Positions 53,591 to 61,990 of a stretch of 64,000 bases of DNA are shown here, in pieces; position 1 is the stretch's first letter, and each line of letters starts with the position of its first letter. The translations under genes were made by a program, and so were the position numbers. The DNA comes from Mucilaginibacter sp. OK283. GTDB taxonomy: Bacteria; Bacteroidota; Bacteroidia; Sphingobacteriales; Sphingobacteriaceae. The notes beneath the pieces are model-generated. The model worked only from the letters and a program-made list of their open reading frames with translations. It was not told the origin of the DNA and made no database searches. The DNA is taken from positions 23,640-87,639 of the forward strand of contig NZ_FODR01000020.1 in NCBI RefSeq assembly GCF_900110415.1, written 5' to 3'.

Positions 53591-53611
53591 AGAACAAGGT
53601 GGATGAACATA

Positions 53612-55090
53612 TTATTTATCAGTGGGTAAATAATATGTTTTTACTTTTACAATTTTTCCCATATCAACAGTTGTCGCTATCGTTTTACTGTTGTTTTTAA
53701 CCTTACAAATAGCATAATCCGGATATAACTCCTTTATTATGAGGTCGAAATTTTTTGTTCGGCCAACATCAGGCAGATATAATTCAAAGTTATCCATCAA
53801 CCCCTGGTTTCTGCCTATATTTATCTTAACCAATTTAGCCTCATCCTTTTTACTATTTCGTTCCGTAATTTCAGTGATGCTTCCTGTAATTGGAAAACTT
53901 CCTATCAAATAAATCCCTATTGTTGGTATTAGTTCTGAGTTAACAAACGCATTTTCTGATTCCTGCTTTGAAGAGTATGCCGTGGCCAACAGGCTAAAAT
54001 TTGTTAATTTAAAACTATTAAAACAGCTTGTCTGATTGGTTTTTGTATTTAAAAATGATAACTCAACAACGGCATCCGTAAAAAAAGCCAACTTGGTATT
54101 AGTAGAATAATCCCGGCTTGACAGGTTAACTTTTGCAACTAATTTTAACGTATCCGCCAAACCTTCCAGGGTACGATCAAGAATTTTATCATTCGCCAAA
54201 AATTTAACCAACTTAGATATTACATAATTAGCATTGGTAGCAGCATCGGTAACATCAATGCTTTTTACTTTAACAATGTAATTTTTTTCATCGGCTATCA
54301 TTCTACCTAACACATTTGTCAAATTTACGGGTGGGGCGGTGTACGATACAGCAGGTGCAGCTCCATTTTCAGTTTGTTGTGCGGCGATATTTGATACACT
54401 CCTTACACCCAGATCTTTTACAGTACTGATATGTCTTTTTTTAATCTGATACCCATTATCTGAACTTTCAAGGGTAATCTCACCTGTAAAAACCAAAACG
54501 GTACCTACGGGCACAAATTTAACATCATACAAAAATTGTTGCCCCGTTGCATATAGATCTGGTTTTTGCGGTGATAAACTAAAATCCTGCCAATATCCTA
54601 CCATCCCATTCCCTGTCTTATACCCGCCTCGTTGCGTTTGTATCGTTATCTCAAAATCAATTTCATATACGTATTGCCCCATCACATTACGCATAATGCC
54701 ATTGGTTTTTTTAAATGAAATTAAGTTGTAACTATGAGTAGGATCGTTCCCAAAAAAATTCTTATAATAGTTATTTACCATTTCAACTGCCATGGCTTTT
54801 TTCTCGTCTTCTGCCGATGTCGGCACAGGTGCAACAGCAACAGGGGATGTTTGATTAAACACGTCCTTGCTGCCGTTTTTGTACTTTATCATGAAAACAT
54901 TACTTTTATCTTCCGTATAAGATGGGCCATCTAAATTGTCCCACTTTTTATATTTTATGGCATCGAGTAATACTTCAAGTACTTTTACCTGTATCTCGTT
55001 GCCGTTTTTCATAATCATCTGGTCTTGACCATATGCATTTAAGAGTAACGCGGTAAAAAAGCTGAGCAGCAAAAAGTGTTTTTTTTTCAT
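53612..55090 (-). CDS. Exported hypothetical protein
   Basis: 492 aa with a signal peptide (MKKKHFLLLSFFTALLLNAYG). Residues 20-80 match an N-terminal pattern frequent in exported Bacteroidota proteins (QDQMIMKNGNEIQVKVLEVLLDAIKYKK..DGPSY..KSNVFMIKYKNGSKDVF). The rest contains a segment about SAEDEKKAMAVEMVNNYY and a beta-rich C-terminal half (ITEITERNSKKDEAKLVKINIGRNQGLMDNFELYLP), faintly like outer-membrane accessory proteins. No function is assigned. Single gene between a repeat nest and the defence island. Confidence 0.8.
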   Translation of the reverse strand: MKKKHFLLLSFFTALLLNAYGQDQMIMKNGNEIQVKVLEVLLDAIKYKKWDNLDGPSYTEDKSNVFMIKYKNGSKDVFNQTSPVAVAPVPTSAEDEKKAMAVEMVNNYYKNFFGNDPTHSYNLISFKKTNGIMRNVMGQYVYEIDFEITIQTQRGGYKTGNGMVGYWQDFSLSPQKPDLYATGQQFLYDVKFVPVGTVLVFTGEITLESSDNGYQIKKRHISTVKDLGVRSVSNIAAQQTENGAAPAVSYTAPPVNLTNVLGRMIADEKNYIVKVKSIDVTDAATNANYVISKLVKFLANDKILDRTLEGLADTLKLVAKVNLSSRDYSTNTKLAFFTDAVVELSFLNTKTNQTSCFNSFKLTNFSLLATAYSSKQESENAFVNSELIPTIGIYLIGSFPITGSITEITERNSKKDEAKLVKINIGRNQGLMDNFELYLPDVGRTKNFDLIIKELYPDYAICKVKNNSKTIATTVDMGKIVKVKTYYLPTDK

Positions 55091-55234
55091 TGTGACTATT
55101 TAGGTATAAGGAGTTAGTGGTTTATATTATAAATATATCATTAATCAAACGCTATTTGCAAACGTTTTATTAAATTATTGTATCACGATATGCTGCCATA
55201 CAAAATTTTCTATTTTCACATATAATAAACACCG

Positions 55235-56212
55235 TTGTCATTACTAACCCAATTCCTTAACAAGTTAGCACGGTTAAACCGTGGTAATACCGCTTATGGC
55301 AAGGCACCGCACAAACCTGTGCTGTTAGTTACCATGGTGGAGTTATTTGAAAAAGGAATAATAACCAACAACCAGTTATTTGTCGATACCGACCTTGTGG
55401 GCACTTTCCAGGAAAACTGGCGCTTGCTGGTTACCACCCTCAATACGCCCGACTTTACCCTGCCCTTTTACCACCTGCAAAACGAAAAATTTAACGGCCA
55501 GCCATTCTGGTTTCTGCAAGCCAAACCGGGCTGCCAGATAAACGCCTACATAGGCAGCGTAAACACCCTAGCCAATGTGTTAAATTTTGGCTATTTCTCG
55601 CCCGAAGTTTATTTGTTATTGCAGGATGCCGTTTCGCGGACTGCCATCAAAGCCCTGTTATTAGATACCTATTTCCCCGGCACCAAAGCCAATTACCTGC
55701 AAAGCAAGCAAACCGGCTATGGTTACCTGCATGCCCTGGAAGGCTACGTTTTAAACGAACCCGAACCCGTATACCGCAAAATAAAAATTGAAACCGAGGA
55801 AGACGAGTTTGTACGCGGCGGCCTGTTTAAAAAACTGATCCCCAAAGTTTACAACAACACCTGCTGCATTACCGGCATGCGCCTGGCATCTTCCTTTGGG
55901 CATAATTTTATCGATGCCTGCCACATTGTACCCTTTAGCATTACTCACGATGATAAGGTTAGCAACGGCATTGCCCTTTGCCCCAACCTGCACCGCGCCT
56001 TCGACCGTGGACTTATCAGCATCGACGCCAATTACCGGGTAATGGTATCGGCCCATATTATTGAAGATGCCGAACATCCCTACAGCCTGAAACATCTGCA
56101 TGGTACGCCTATTAAATTGCCTAACCACGAAGTTTATTATCCTGATTTAGGGAATGTGGAATGGCATAATAGGAATGTTTTTAAGAAGGGTTTAAGTAAG
56201 TACGCGATCTAA
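55235..56212 (+). CDS. HNH restriction endonuclease with an N-terminal DNA-recognition domain
   Basis: 325 aa; the start must be the TTG at 55235, since an in-frame stop lies just upstream and no ATG or GTG precedes the conserved region. The N-terminal region (LNRGNTAYGKAPHKPVLLVTMVELFEKG) has the APHKPxLLL pattern seen in modified-DNA-binding (phosphorothioate-binding-like) restriction enzymes. The C-terminal HNH domain has CCITGMR, DACHIVPFSITHDDKVSNGIALCPNLHRAFDRGLISI with the metal-binding and catalytic His residues. It probably cuts foreign or modified DNA. No methylase lies nearby, in line with a modification-dependent enzyme. Confidence 0.85.
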   Translation: MSLLTQFLNKLARLNRGNTAYGKAPHKPVLLVTMVELFEKGIITNNQLFVDTDLVGTFQENWRLLVTTLNTPDFTLPFYHLQNEKFNGQPFWFLQAKPGCQINAYIGSVNTLANVLNFGYFSPEVYLLLQDAVSRTAIKALLLDTYFPGTKANYLQSKQTGYGYLHALEGYVLNEPEPVYRKIKIETEEDEFVRGGLFKKLIPKVYNNTCCITGMRLASSFGHNFIDACHIVPFSITHDDKVSNGIALCPNLHRAFDRGLISIDANYRVMVSAHIIEDAEHPYSLKHLHGTPIKLPNHEVYYPDLGNVEWHNRNVFKKGLSKYAI

Positions 56213-56345
56213 TAAATTGTGATTGACCATATTTCATTTTGTTGAACTCAATTAGATAAGTAGACCCATCCAAAATAAACTTTACATTTTTTAATGCCCC
56301 ACCAAATTACTAACCAAGATTGCCAACACAGGCCACCACGCTTTA

Positions 56346-56999
56346 TCATAATTTATTAGAAATATTGTAAAACTTCACTGCGTGTTCGATTAGTAATTCT
56401 GTTCCCAAGGGGGCGAGTTTTTCGTAACTCTTTCTATGGCAATAACGATATTTTATCCCACTACCACAAAAGCACAAACTCGTTCTATCAGGTTTAAGTA
56501 TCGTAGCGATACCATGTAAAAGCCTTGCAATTTGAGTTAAATTCCCTGTCTTCAAGAGTTGCGAATAGTACTCGTAAAACCCCAAACTACCATGACTGTA
56601 CTCGCCATTTACATAATACCCTTCTACTTTTCGATGCGTTTGATTAAAGAGGTATGGTAATACTACTTCCGTCACATATTGTTCTAATGAGATACCTTTG
56701 ATGCATCGCAAAATCTCCTCAGGCAAAATTTTAACGCAACAAGATAAAGTATCTTCATATATATGCCAATCTGCTATCTTTGGTATTTTGCCACCTACTT
56801 CATATAAGTTAGGAAATCTGTTTGGAAAACCATCACTACAAAATATCTCAACATTGTATGTTTCCCAAAATTTGTCGTTTCTGTCTACAACATCGATTTC
56901 CCCTGCTAAAATGGATTTCCCATCTCTTTCAATTTGAAAGAGTTTAGGGTATTTATTTAACACGGCAGGTATTTGAGCAAGAAACAACTCATACCCCAT
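56346..56999 (-). CDS. cap2-like: E2-like conjugating protein of an E2-only CBASS system, SEC-C tail
   Basis: 217 aa from the ATG at 56999, whose A is the last base of the TAA of the CD-NTase gene (TAATG); an ATG at 57020 is possible. The N-terminal 140 residues fit the prokaryotic E2 fold: FPNRFPNLYEVGGKIPKIADWHIYEDTLSCCVKI, where the His in DWHIY and Cys87 or Cys88 match the HxxxxxxxC pattern of bacterial E2 proteins. The C-terminus has a SEC-C-like zinc motif (LCFCGSGIKYRYCHR). No E1 or JAB domain is present. In such systems the E2 conjugates the CD-NTase C-terminus to raise its activity. Confidence 0.8.
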   Translation of the reverse strand: MGYELFLAQIPAVLNKYPKLFQIERDGKSILAGEIDVVDRNDKFWETYNVEIFCSDGFPNRFPNLYEVGGKIPKIADWHIYEDTLSCCVKILPEEILRCIKGISLEQYVTEVVLPYLFNQTHRKVEGYYVNGEYSHGSLGFYEYYSQLLKTGNLTQIARLLHGIATILKPDRTSLCFCGSGIKYRYCHRKSYEKLAPLGTELLIEHAVKFYNISNKL

Positions 57000-58051
57000 T
57001 AATAAACCAATTTCCCCCATGGCCTTGAACTTGCAGCACCAGCCGCTAAGCCGGCAGAGCCAATATTAAAACTTGTACTATTTATAGAATTCTCACAAGA
57101 AAACCTGTCCCCCAAGCTTTTTTGCCAGTGGCCACATGCTATTTTTTGGTTTGGTTCCTCAAGAGCCTTTTTTGCATTTTCGATAAACTGTCCGATGTAG
57201 TTCATAAAAGCATCTTTGTTCTTATAATTCCCGAGCAAATCTTCTCCCTTTGGCGTAGTAGGACGTGTACATTCAAATTTTCGTTGTAGGGAAGCTTGCA
57301 TATTTACCAACGTTTCTTTTAAAGCTATATCGTCCCGTTCGTGCGGATGATAATGGTTAGTAGCAAGGATAGTCATAATCAAACCACAGGGCATTTCCTC
57401 TCTGCGTAAATCCCCCCAACTTTTAAGATATCGTACAATCCTACGCAATTGATGATCTTGCTTGCGAATGTCGGTTATCCATCTGCGGTACTCATCATAC
57501 ATTGCAGCTTCTAAGAGGTATGATTTTTTGAAGCCTGACTGTATTTTATCTTCAAACCATGCGATGAATTCTATTGGGTTACTTAATATCCATCCTAAAG
57601 CTTTATTTGCAAGGTCTGGATGGTCCAAATTATCTGCATAATAGATGGGGATATCAACGTGAAACCCTTTTTTATAGATTACCCTTACACAAGTTTCTTT
57701 ATCAACAATTTTTTCAATATCATCATACCCGTGATCAATTGCTCTGATGACATATTCATGAAAAACTGCCGGGGCAGGCCTCTGTTCTTTAGATATGTTG
57801 CCTATGAAATAAACCCCATCGTCTAAATCGTAATCATCGTGGATAGGTACTATGATTGTATCCATGACAAATGAGCCTTGGCTTTGAAACTCTATGCGAT
57901 GGTACTGAGCTAATGCGTGGCTAAATAAATTGTAGCCATTAATGATCCTTGCTCGCAAATCATCTCTTACGGTTATCAATTCTATTCGCTTGGCATCAGA
58001 AAGTTTGATTTTACCATTATAATCTTGAAATAAATTATGACAATTAGCCAT
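56999..58051 (-). CDS. cdnA-like: CBASS CD-NTase, DncV-like (clade A)
   Basis: 350 aa. Nucleotidyltransferase active site: Gly59-Ser60 in FQSQGSFVMDT, Asp75 and Asp77 in DDYDLDDGVYF and Asp133 in FHVDIPIYY; DLDDGVY and VDIP are very like DncV of Vibrio, a 3',3'-cGAMP synthase. It should make a cyclic dinucleotide on phage infection that activates the adjacent phospholipase. The C-terminus ends SSRPWG-KLVY, so the expected terminal glycine is followed by four extra residues. It lies directly after capV (1-nt gap from its stop) and before the E2 gene. Confidence 0.9.
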   Translation of the reverse strand: MANCHNLFQDYNGKIKLSDAKRIELITVRDDLRARIINGYNLFSHALAQYHRIEFQSQGSFVMDTIIVPIHDDYDLDDGVYFIGNISKEQRPAPAVFHEYVIRAIDHGYDDIEKIVDKETCVRVIYKKGFHVDIPIYYADNLDHPDLANKALGWILSNPIEFIAWFEDKIQSGFKKSYLLEAAMYDEYRRWITDIRKQDHQLRRIVRYLKSWGDLRREEMPCGLIMTILATNHYHPHERDDIALKETLVNMQASLQRKFECTRPTTPKGEDLLGNYKNKDAFMNYIGQFIENAKKALEEPNQKIACGHWQKSLGDRFSCENSINSTSFNIGSAGLAAGAASSRPWGKLVY

Positions 58052-59047
58052 TTAGTTGATATTAAAATGTTTACGACTTTTAAAAAACTTAGCTATATTT
58101 TGATCATTTTGAACAAGGAAGCCTCTGTCATTACCTTTTCCTCTAATAAATCTTATAGCGTGGGGAGTTGCACAATCCAGTTGTACAAGATGTTGTTGTT
58201 CTGCTGATATTGTTTCGGATGGTATACGAATGTATTTAATATTTATATTGTTCAGCTCACAAAGCTTTTCCATCATGTAGTTGGTAAAATAGCTTTGTCC
58301 TATCAATGAGGTTTCAAATAAATCATTACGCCATTGTAAAAAAGACCGTTCCCTCTTCAAGTTAAGTGGCTTACCGGATGCATTATTTAAACTACTTACA
58401 GATAATACTTCAATTGAGTCAAAATCTCTATCTTTTCCAACAAAATATGTTAATGCTTCAATTACCCCGACCATTGTAGGATTGTTAGCCCATACTCCGC
58501 CATCTATGAACTGTCGATTGTCAAGTGATTCAATTTCACAAAGGGGGAAATAAGTCGGTGCTGCTGATGTTGCCAATGCAACGTCTACGCAAGAGAGATT
58601 GTTATCTCTGCCGGGCAAGTGATTATGGTCAAACTTAAAAACTCTTGGAATAGCATTAGTAAAATTATAGGACGGTATACAAAGCAAATTTGAGCTATCG
58701 CCAATTTTAGCATCACCAAAAAGGCTTGTCAACACATCTTTTAAAGGCTTGTCACTATATTTTCCCTTCCACATAATTTGCTTTAAAATTCCTGCTATCT
58801 TGCTTTGTGTTGGAAAAATCACACCTCCTTTATCCTGATACATTTTACATATTGTTGATATAGGTATTTTTTGTGCCAAAGCCAACGCAATTAACCCACC
58901 CGTAGAAGTGCCACATATCATATCAAAATAATCGGATATCTGACCATGTTTTTTCTCAAGGTGTTCCAATATAGTTGCACTATATAGACCTTTGATACCG
59001 CCACCATCTATCGATAGAATCTTAAATGCAGTTTTGTCTTTTTCCAT
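58052..59047 (-). CDS. capV: CapV-type patatin-like phospholipase, CBASS effector
   Basis: 331 aa from the ATG at 59047 (a GTG lies two codons upstream). Patatin motifs: DGGGIKGLYSA (oxyanion loop), nucleophile Ser48 in CGTSTGG and catalytic Asp182 in FIDGGVWANNP. When bound by the cyclic dinucleotide, CapV enzymes degrade membrane phospholipids and kill the infected cell. It is the first of three tightly packed minus-strand CBASS genes. There is a 139-bp gap to the DUF2188 gene upstream. Confidence 0.93.
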   Translation of the reverse strand: MEKDKTAFKILSIDGGGIKGLYSATILEHLEKKHGQISDYFDMICGTSTGGLIALALAQKIPISTICKMYQDKGGVIFPTQSKIAGILKQIMWKGKYSDKPLKDVLTSLFGDAKIGDSSNLLCIPSYNFTNAIPRVFKFDHNHLPGRDNNLSCVDVALATSAAPTYFPLCEIESLDNRQFIDGGVWANNPTMVGVIEALTYFVGKDRDFDSIEVLSVSSLNNASGKPLNLKRERSFLQWRNDLFETSLIGQSYFTNYMMEKLCELNNINIKYIRIPSETISAEQQHLVQLDCATPHAIRFIRGKGNDRGFLVQNDQNIAKFFKSRKHFNIN

Positions 59048-59186
59048 TATCACTTATTTAAAGATTAGCTCAACTTCTATCATCCATAAGGTATTACAAA
59101 TAATAATTTATAATCCCTACATTGACCATGGTAAAAAGTATTGATGTTATAAAACATCGATACTTAATTTAACCATTTGCCTCCAA

Positions 59187-59390
59187 TTAAGCTTTTCTCC
59201 ATTGATCAGGTTTGCCGACACTCGTATGTCGAACCCGTTCTACATTTGGAGAGTGACCGGGATTTAATTCCCGCGCTCTTTCAATCGCCTCCCCCTGGGT
59301 AGGTAAAACATCCGATGCTCTCTGAGAACCTTGCCTTCTAACGGCGTAATCACCCTGATCACGGCGTTCAACATACACTCTTTTGTTCAT
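59187..59390 (-). CDS. DUF2188-family small protein
   Basis: 67 aa, basic. VYVERRDQGDYAVRRQGSQRASDVLPTQGEAIERARELN matches the DUF2188 pattern (a short beta-strand and helix unit). Unknown function. It precedes capV in the same direction and shares the promoter region with the divergent HTH gene, so it may belong to the same defence transcript. Confidence 0.8.
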   Translation of the reverse strand: MNKRVYVERRDQGDYAVRRQGSQRASDVLPTQGEAIERARELNPGHSPNVERVRHTSVGKPDQWRKA

Positions 59391-59427
59391 TTCGTAACAG
59401 TTAATTTTTATTGAAATTTATTTGCAC

Positions 59428-59453
59428 CGAATGTTGTTTTATTAATACATTCG
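59428..59453. promoter_or_regulatory. Inverted repeat in the divergent defence promoter
   Basis: CGAATGT and ACATTCG are separated by 12 bp of AT-rich sequence, between the DUF2188 gene and the HTH gene. A further pair, GTTTCA (59453-59458) and TGAAAC (59490-59495), is close by. Candidate operators for the HTH protein. Confidence 0.45.
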
Positions 59454-59536
59454 TTTCATCAAAGATACAAAACAGATATGTATCACAAGTGAAACATTTG
59501 TTTAATTACTAACACATTTATGCAAGTTATCAACAT

Positions 59537-59869
59537 ATGAGTACTGTACTCGATACATCGAAGTTGGCAGATATGCTCAAATCAAAAAGAGGTAACAAGG
59601 GCTTGCGAGCAATTGCGGCAGAAATTGGGACTGTTAGCGCTCCCACATTATCACGAATAGAACAAGGCAGAGTTCCTGATGTAGATACTTTTGTAAGTAT
59701 ATGTAAATGGCTCAAAGTATCGACTGATTTTTTCATCATCGGCCAGTCTGATAACGAGTCGTCAAATCAAGAACGTGTAGTCGCTCATCTTCGCGCAGAT
59801 AAGGAGTTGAACAAAGAAACTGTTGATATGCTTGTCAAAATGATTGATATGGCTTATAATTCAAAATAA
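59537..59869 (+). CDS. XRE-family HTH regulator, CapH-like
   Basis: 110 aa. Helix-turn-helix at about residues 7-63 (LADMLKSKRGNKGLRAIAAEIGTVSAPTLSRIEQGRVPDVDTFVSICKWLKV), then a helical tail. It probably represses its own operon and the divergent DUF2188/CBASS genes. It is followed by an ImmA/IrrE-type peptidase gene, the arrangement of the CapH/CapP switch that turns CBASS on after DNA damage. The identity with CapH is inferred from context. Confidence 0.85.
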   Translation: MSTVLDTSKLADMLKSKRGNKGLRAIAAEIGTVSAPTLSRIEQGRVPDVDTFVSICKWLKVSTDFFIIGQSDNESSNQERVVAHLRADKELNKETVDMLVKMIDMAYNSK

Positions 59870-59876
59870 TATTGAC

Positions 59877-60464
59877 GTGGCGGGCAAAGATTTACTCAAG
59901 TATGGTTTTAAAGCAAAAGCTGAAAGGTTATCAGTAGAGTTTCGGACAAAAATGTCCATACACCCTTGTGCACCTCTTTGCGCTTTTAAACTTGCCGAGC
60001 ACCTAAATATACCTATTTATAGTGCTACCGAGTTTTTGAATTTGCCTAATGAGATAGATAAACTTTCTAATGAGAATTTTGGCTGGAGCGCATTAACGAT
60101 GGTTACCCGCGCGAACAATAGAATCATAATTCACAATCCATACCATTCTCAAGCTCGGCAACAAAGTGATATAATGCATGAATTAGCACATGCTATATGT
60201 GAGCATAAACAATCACTGGACATCTACGATTTCAATATACCTTTAGGTATGAGACATTTTGATGAGTTACAGGAAGAAGAAGCAATTTGTCTTGGCTCTA
60301 CTCTTCAAATAGCGCGACCAGGCCTGCAATGGGCATTAAAGCGGGGCTATACAGTTGAACAAATTGCTCATCACTTTAATTCAAGCGTTGAGATGGCCAC
60401 GTATCGGCTGCGAATTAGCGGCGTTGCTAAACAACAAGCTTTTAGAAGTAAAATAAGTGCTTAA
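59877..60464 (+). CDS. ImmA/IrrE-family metallopeptidase, CapP-like
   Basis: About 195 aa from a GTG at 59877, 7 nt after the HTH stop; a TTG at 59844 inside the HTH gene would give 206 aa. Zinc-protease motif HELAHAICEH (HExxH) near residue 100 with EEAICLGSTLQIAR downstream as the likely third ligand region. Such proteases cleave the partner HTH repressor. No ATG is available, so the start is uncertain. Confidence 0.85.
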   Translation: MAGKDLLKYGFKAKAERLSVEFRTKMSIHPCAPLCAFKLAEHLNIPIYSATEFLNLPNEIDKLSNENFGWSALTMVTRANNRIIIHNPYHSQARQQSDIMHELAHAICEHKQSLDIYDFNIPLGMRHFDELQEEEAICLGSTLQIARPGLQWALKRGYTVEQIAHHFNSSVEMATYRLRISGVAKQQAFRSKISA

Positions 60465-60493
60465 TTAGATTCAATCGAACGAGTCCCCCCCCC

Positions 60494-60717
60494 CGCTGCC
60501 GCAAGGCTCCAGCCTTGTGGCCCACATGCTAAGTTTACGCCGTGCCTTTAGGACAATCAACAATGTTTGTTGTTAACCTTAAGTTCTTCTATTACTCTTA
60601 TGCTCTGTTTAAAATACAAAATCCTGGATGAAATTAAACATCCGGGATTTGCATATTCATTACTTATCATGGCGTTTACCTATCAGCGGGCCACAAGGCT
60701 GGAGCCTTGCGGCAGCG
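60494..60717. repeat. 224-bp element bounded by 30-bp perfect inverted repeats
   Basis: 60494-60523 (CGCTGCCGCAAGGCTCCAGC...) is the exact inverse of 60688-60717. Each arm is itself partly palindromic (AAGGCTCCAGCCTT). The interior has CATCCGGGATTTGCAT and CATGGCGTTTACCTATCAG, shared with 53418-53475 and, inverted, with 61366-61382. Preceded by a run of C. It looks like a small non-autonomous mobile repeat that landed behind the defence genes. Confidence 0.75.
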
Positions 60718-60800
60718 ACAAAACGCTTGCGGTAGCTATCTACGCGGTAGTGCGCATAGTGAGCTCTTGCATTCTGTGTTATATTATTTATAGTTTACAA

Positions 60801-61166
60801 TTATCGGTTAAGATAATCCCTATACTCTTCTTGAATCATTCCAGCCGAAACATATTTAGTATTTGATGCATTATATGTTTGAGTTGCGAATTCCAAGGCT
60901 TCATCTATTGATGCAAACGTATTTATTACTCCGAAAGGCTCATCAGGATCTAATAATAAAAACTCGTAAATGTCTAATAAGTCTTCATTTCCTTCGTCGA
61001 AGGATTCAAAATATGATACTGAATAGCCTTGATTTTTCTCCTTATCGATCCTTAACCATTTAAGTATCACGCAATCATCTTCCCCGGTAAAACCTAACCA
61101 CTGTTCTATGGATTTGCCAAGTCTTACGTTGGATTTAATCTGCTCTTCGGTTAAATACTGTTTCAT
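60801..61166 (-). CDS. Hypothetical acidic protein
   Basis: 121 aa, acidic (FDEGNEDLLDIYEFLLLDPDEPFG), mixed alpha/beta by pattern, no signal peptide. It could be an immunity-type protein or a member of an uncharacterised family; nothing in it is recognised. It stands alone between two repeat elements. Confidence 0.65.
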   Translation of the reverse strand: MKQYLTEEQIKSNVRLGKSIEQWLGFTGEDDCVILKWLRIDKEKNQGYSVSYFESFDEGNEDLLDIYEFLLLDPDEPFGVINTFASIDEALEFATQTYNASNTKYVSAGMIQEEYRDYLNR

Positions 61167-61281
61167 AATTCAATTTAATTATTTATTCCCCATTTCCAAT
61201 CCTCTCATATACCAATGTAATTGTGAGTCTTGTTGTTTCATTTAGCTTCTGGTCGGTGTTATCACACTGCCCACAGGTTGA

Positions 61282-61504
61282 AACACGTGCGCAATTTATA
61301 AATCGTTTTAGCATCCCAGGCTATCACCGATTTTATCCTATGCTGACCTATCCGTTTCGTGTGTGCTACTGATAGGTAAACGCCATGACACAGTATATAT
61401 TTTCCAGTTCGATACCGGCAATTGGATAACGACACACGTGCGTAAGCAAAAAGGTGGGCAATTTGTAAACCGTTTTAGCTTGTCAACCTATGGCCGATCT
61501 TATC
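61282..61504. repeat. Intergenic repeat words
   Basis: GCAATTTATAAATCGTTTTAGC (61291) and GCAATTTGTAAACCGTTTTAGC (61458) both follow ACACGTGCG, and both precede a CTATxxCCGAT-like end. CTGATAGGTAAACGCCATG lies between them, an inverse copy of the word at 53454 and 60669. No gene is seen in 61167-61646. Confidence 0.5.
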
Positions 61505-61585
61505 AACAACGCTCCCATCCGATAGCGCACGCGAATATGCCATACTTTCGCCTGGTTCGCTAACGCCTCAAAACGTCAGTTAACA

Positions 61586-61617
61586 ACAAAACGCCAGGCT
61601 CAAGTGAACCTGGCGTT
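61586..61617 (-). terminator. Terminator behind the 61647 gene
   Basis: AACGCCAGG (61590-61598) and CCTGGCGTT (61609-61617); on the minus strand the stem is followed by TTTTGTTG. Confidence 0.7.
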
Positions 61618-61646
61618 GCATTTAGCCGGCAAAAACCAGCGCCGCA

Positions 61647-61970
61647 TTAAAAAGCGCCGTCGTCGATAGTTATCGTCACTTTTCTTTTTTTATCCTGCAG
61701 GTATTTGGTAAGGCAAAATAATGTTGGGCGGTTATCGTAAAAATACGACCGTTGAACAATGATGTCTTCAGGCACATCAACACCTTTTGCAAGCAAATAT
61801 TCCTTGTTTATCAGTTGCTCTTTTACAAATTCAAAGCGCCCGCTTCTATCGGGTATTGAAAAAAGTTCGGCAACCACTTTTTGAAACGGTTCATCGTTGT
61901 AAAAAGAGATCAGCTCGGCATAAACACTTTTTAATTCGTCTTCGGTGTACGTTACTAAGGATTGTGTCAT
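61647..61970 (-). CDS. Small protein related to its neighbour at 61991, leader-peptide-like
   Basis: 107 aa, helical. FQKVVAELFSIPDRSGRFEFVKEQLINKEYLLAKGVDVPEDIIVQRSYF aligns with FKKFISDIEAQPEAERLDYARKITNIDEMRKRHIPINEKFRITLRTF of the next gene with two gaps. It ends in a basic/acidic tail (KKRKVTITIDDGAF). No known domain; it may be a modified-peptide precursor relative or a paired small protein. It lies 20 nt after the 61991 gene, so they form an operon. Confidence 0.7.
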   Translation of the reverse strand: MTQSLVTYTEDELKSVYAELISFYNDEPFQKVVAELFSIPDRSGRFEFVKEQLINKEYLLAKGVDVPEDIIVQRSYFYDNRPTLFCLTKYLQDKKRKVTITIDDGAF

Positions 61971-61990
61971 ATGTCAAAAAAAAATTTAGG

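Noticed and set aside
60567..60866. 99-aa frame with hydrophobic start
   Set aside because: It runs across the right end of the 224-bp inverted-repeat element, so it is made mostly of repeat DNA.
61363..61563. 66-aa frame
   Set aside because: It covers the repeat words at 61366 and 61458, which occur elsewhere in other frames.
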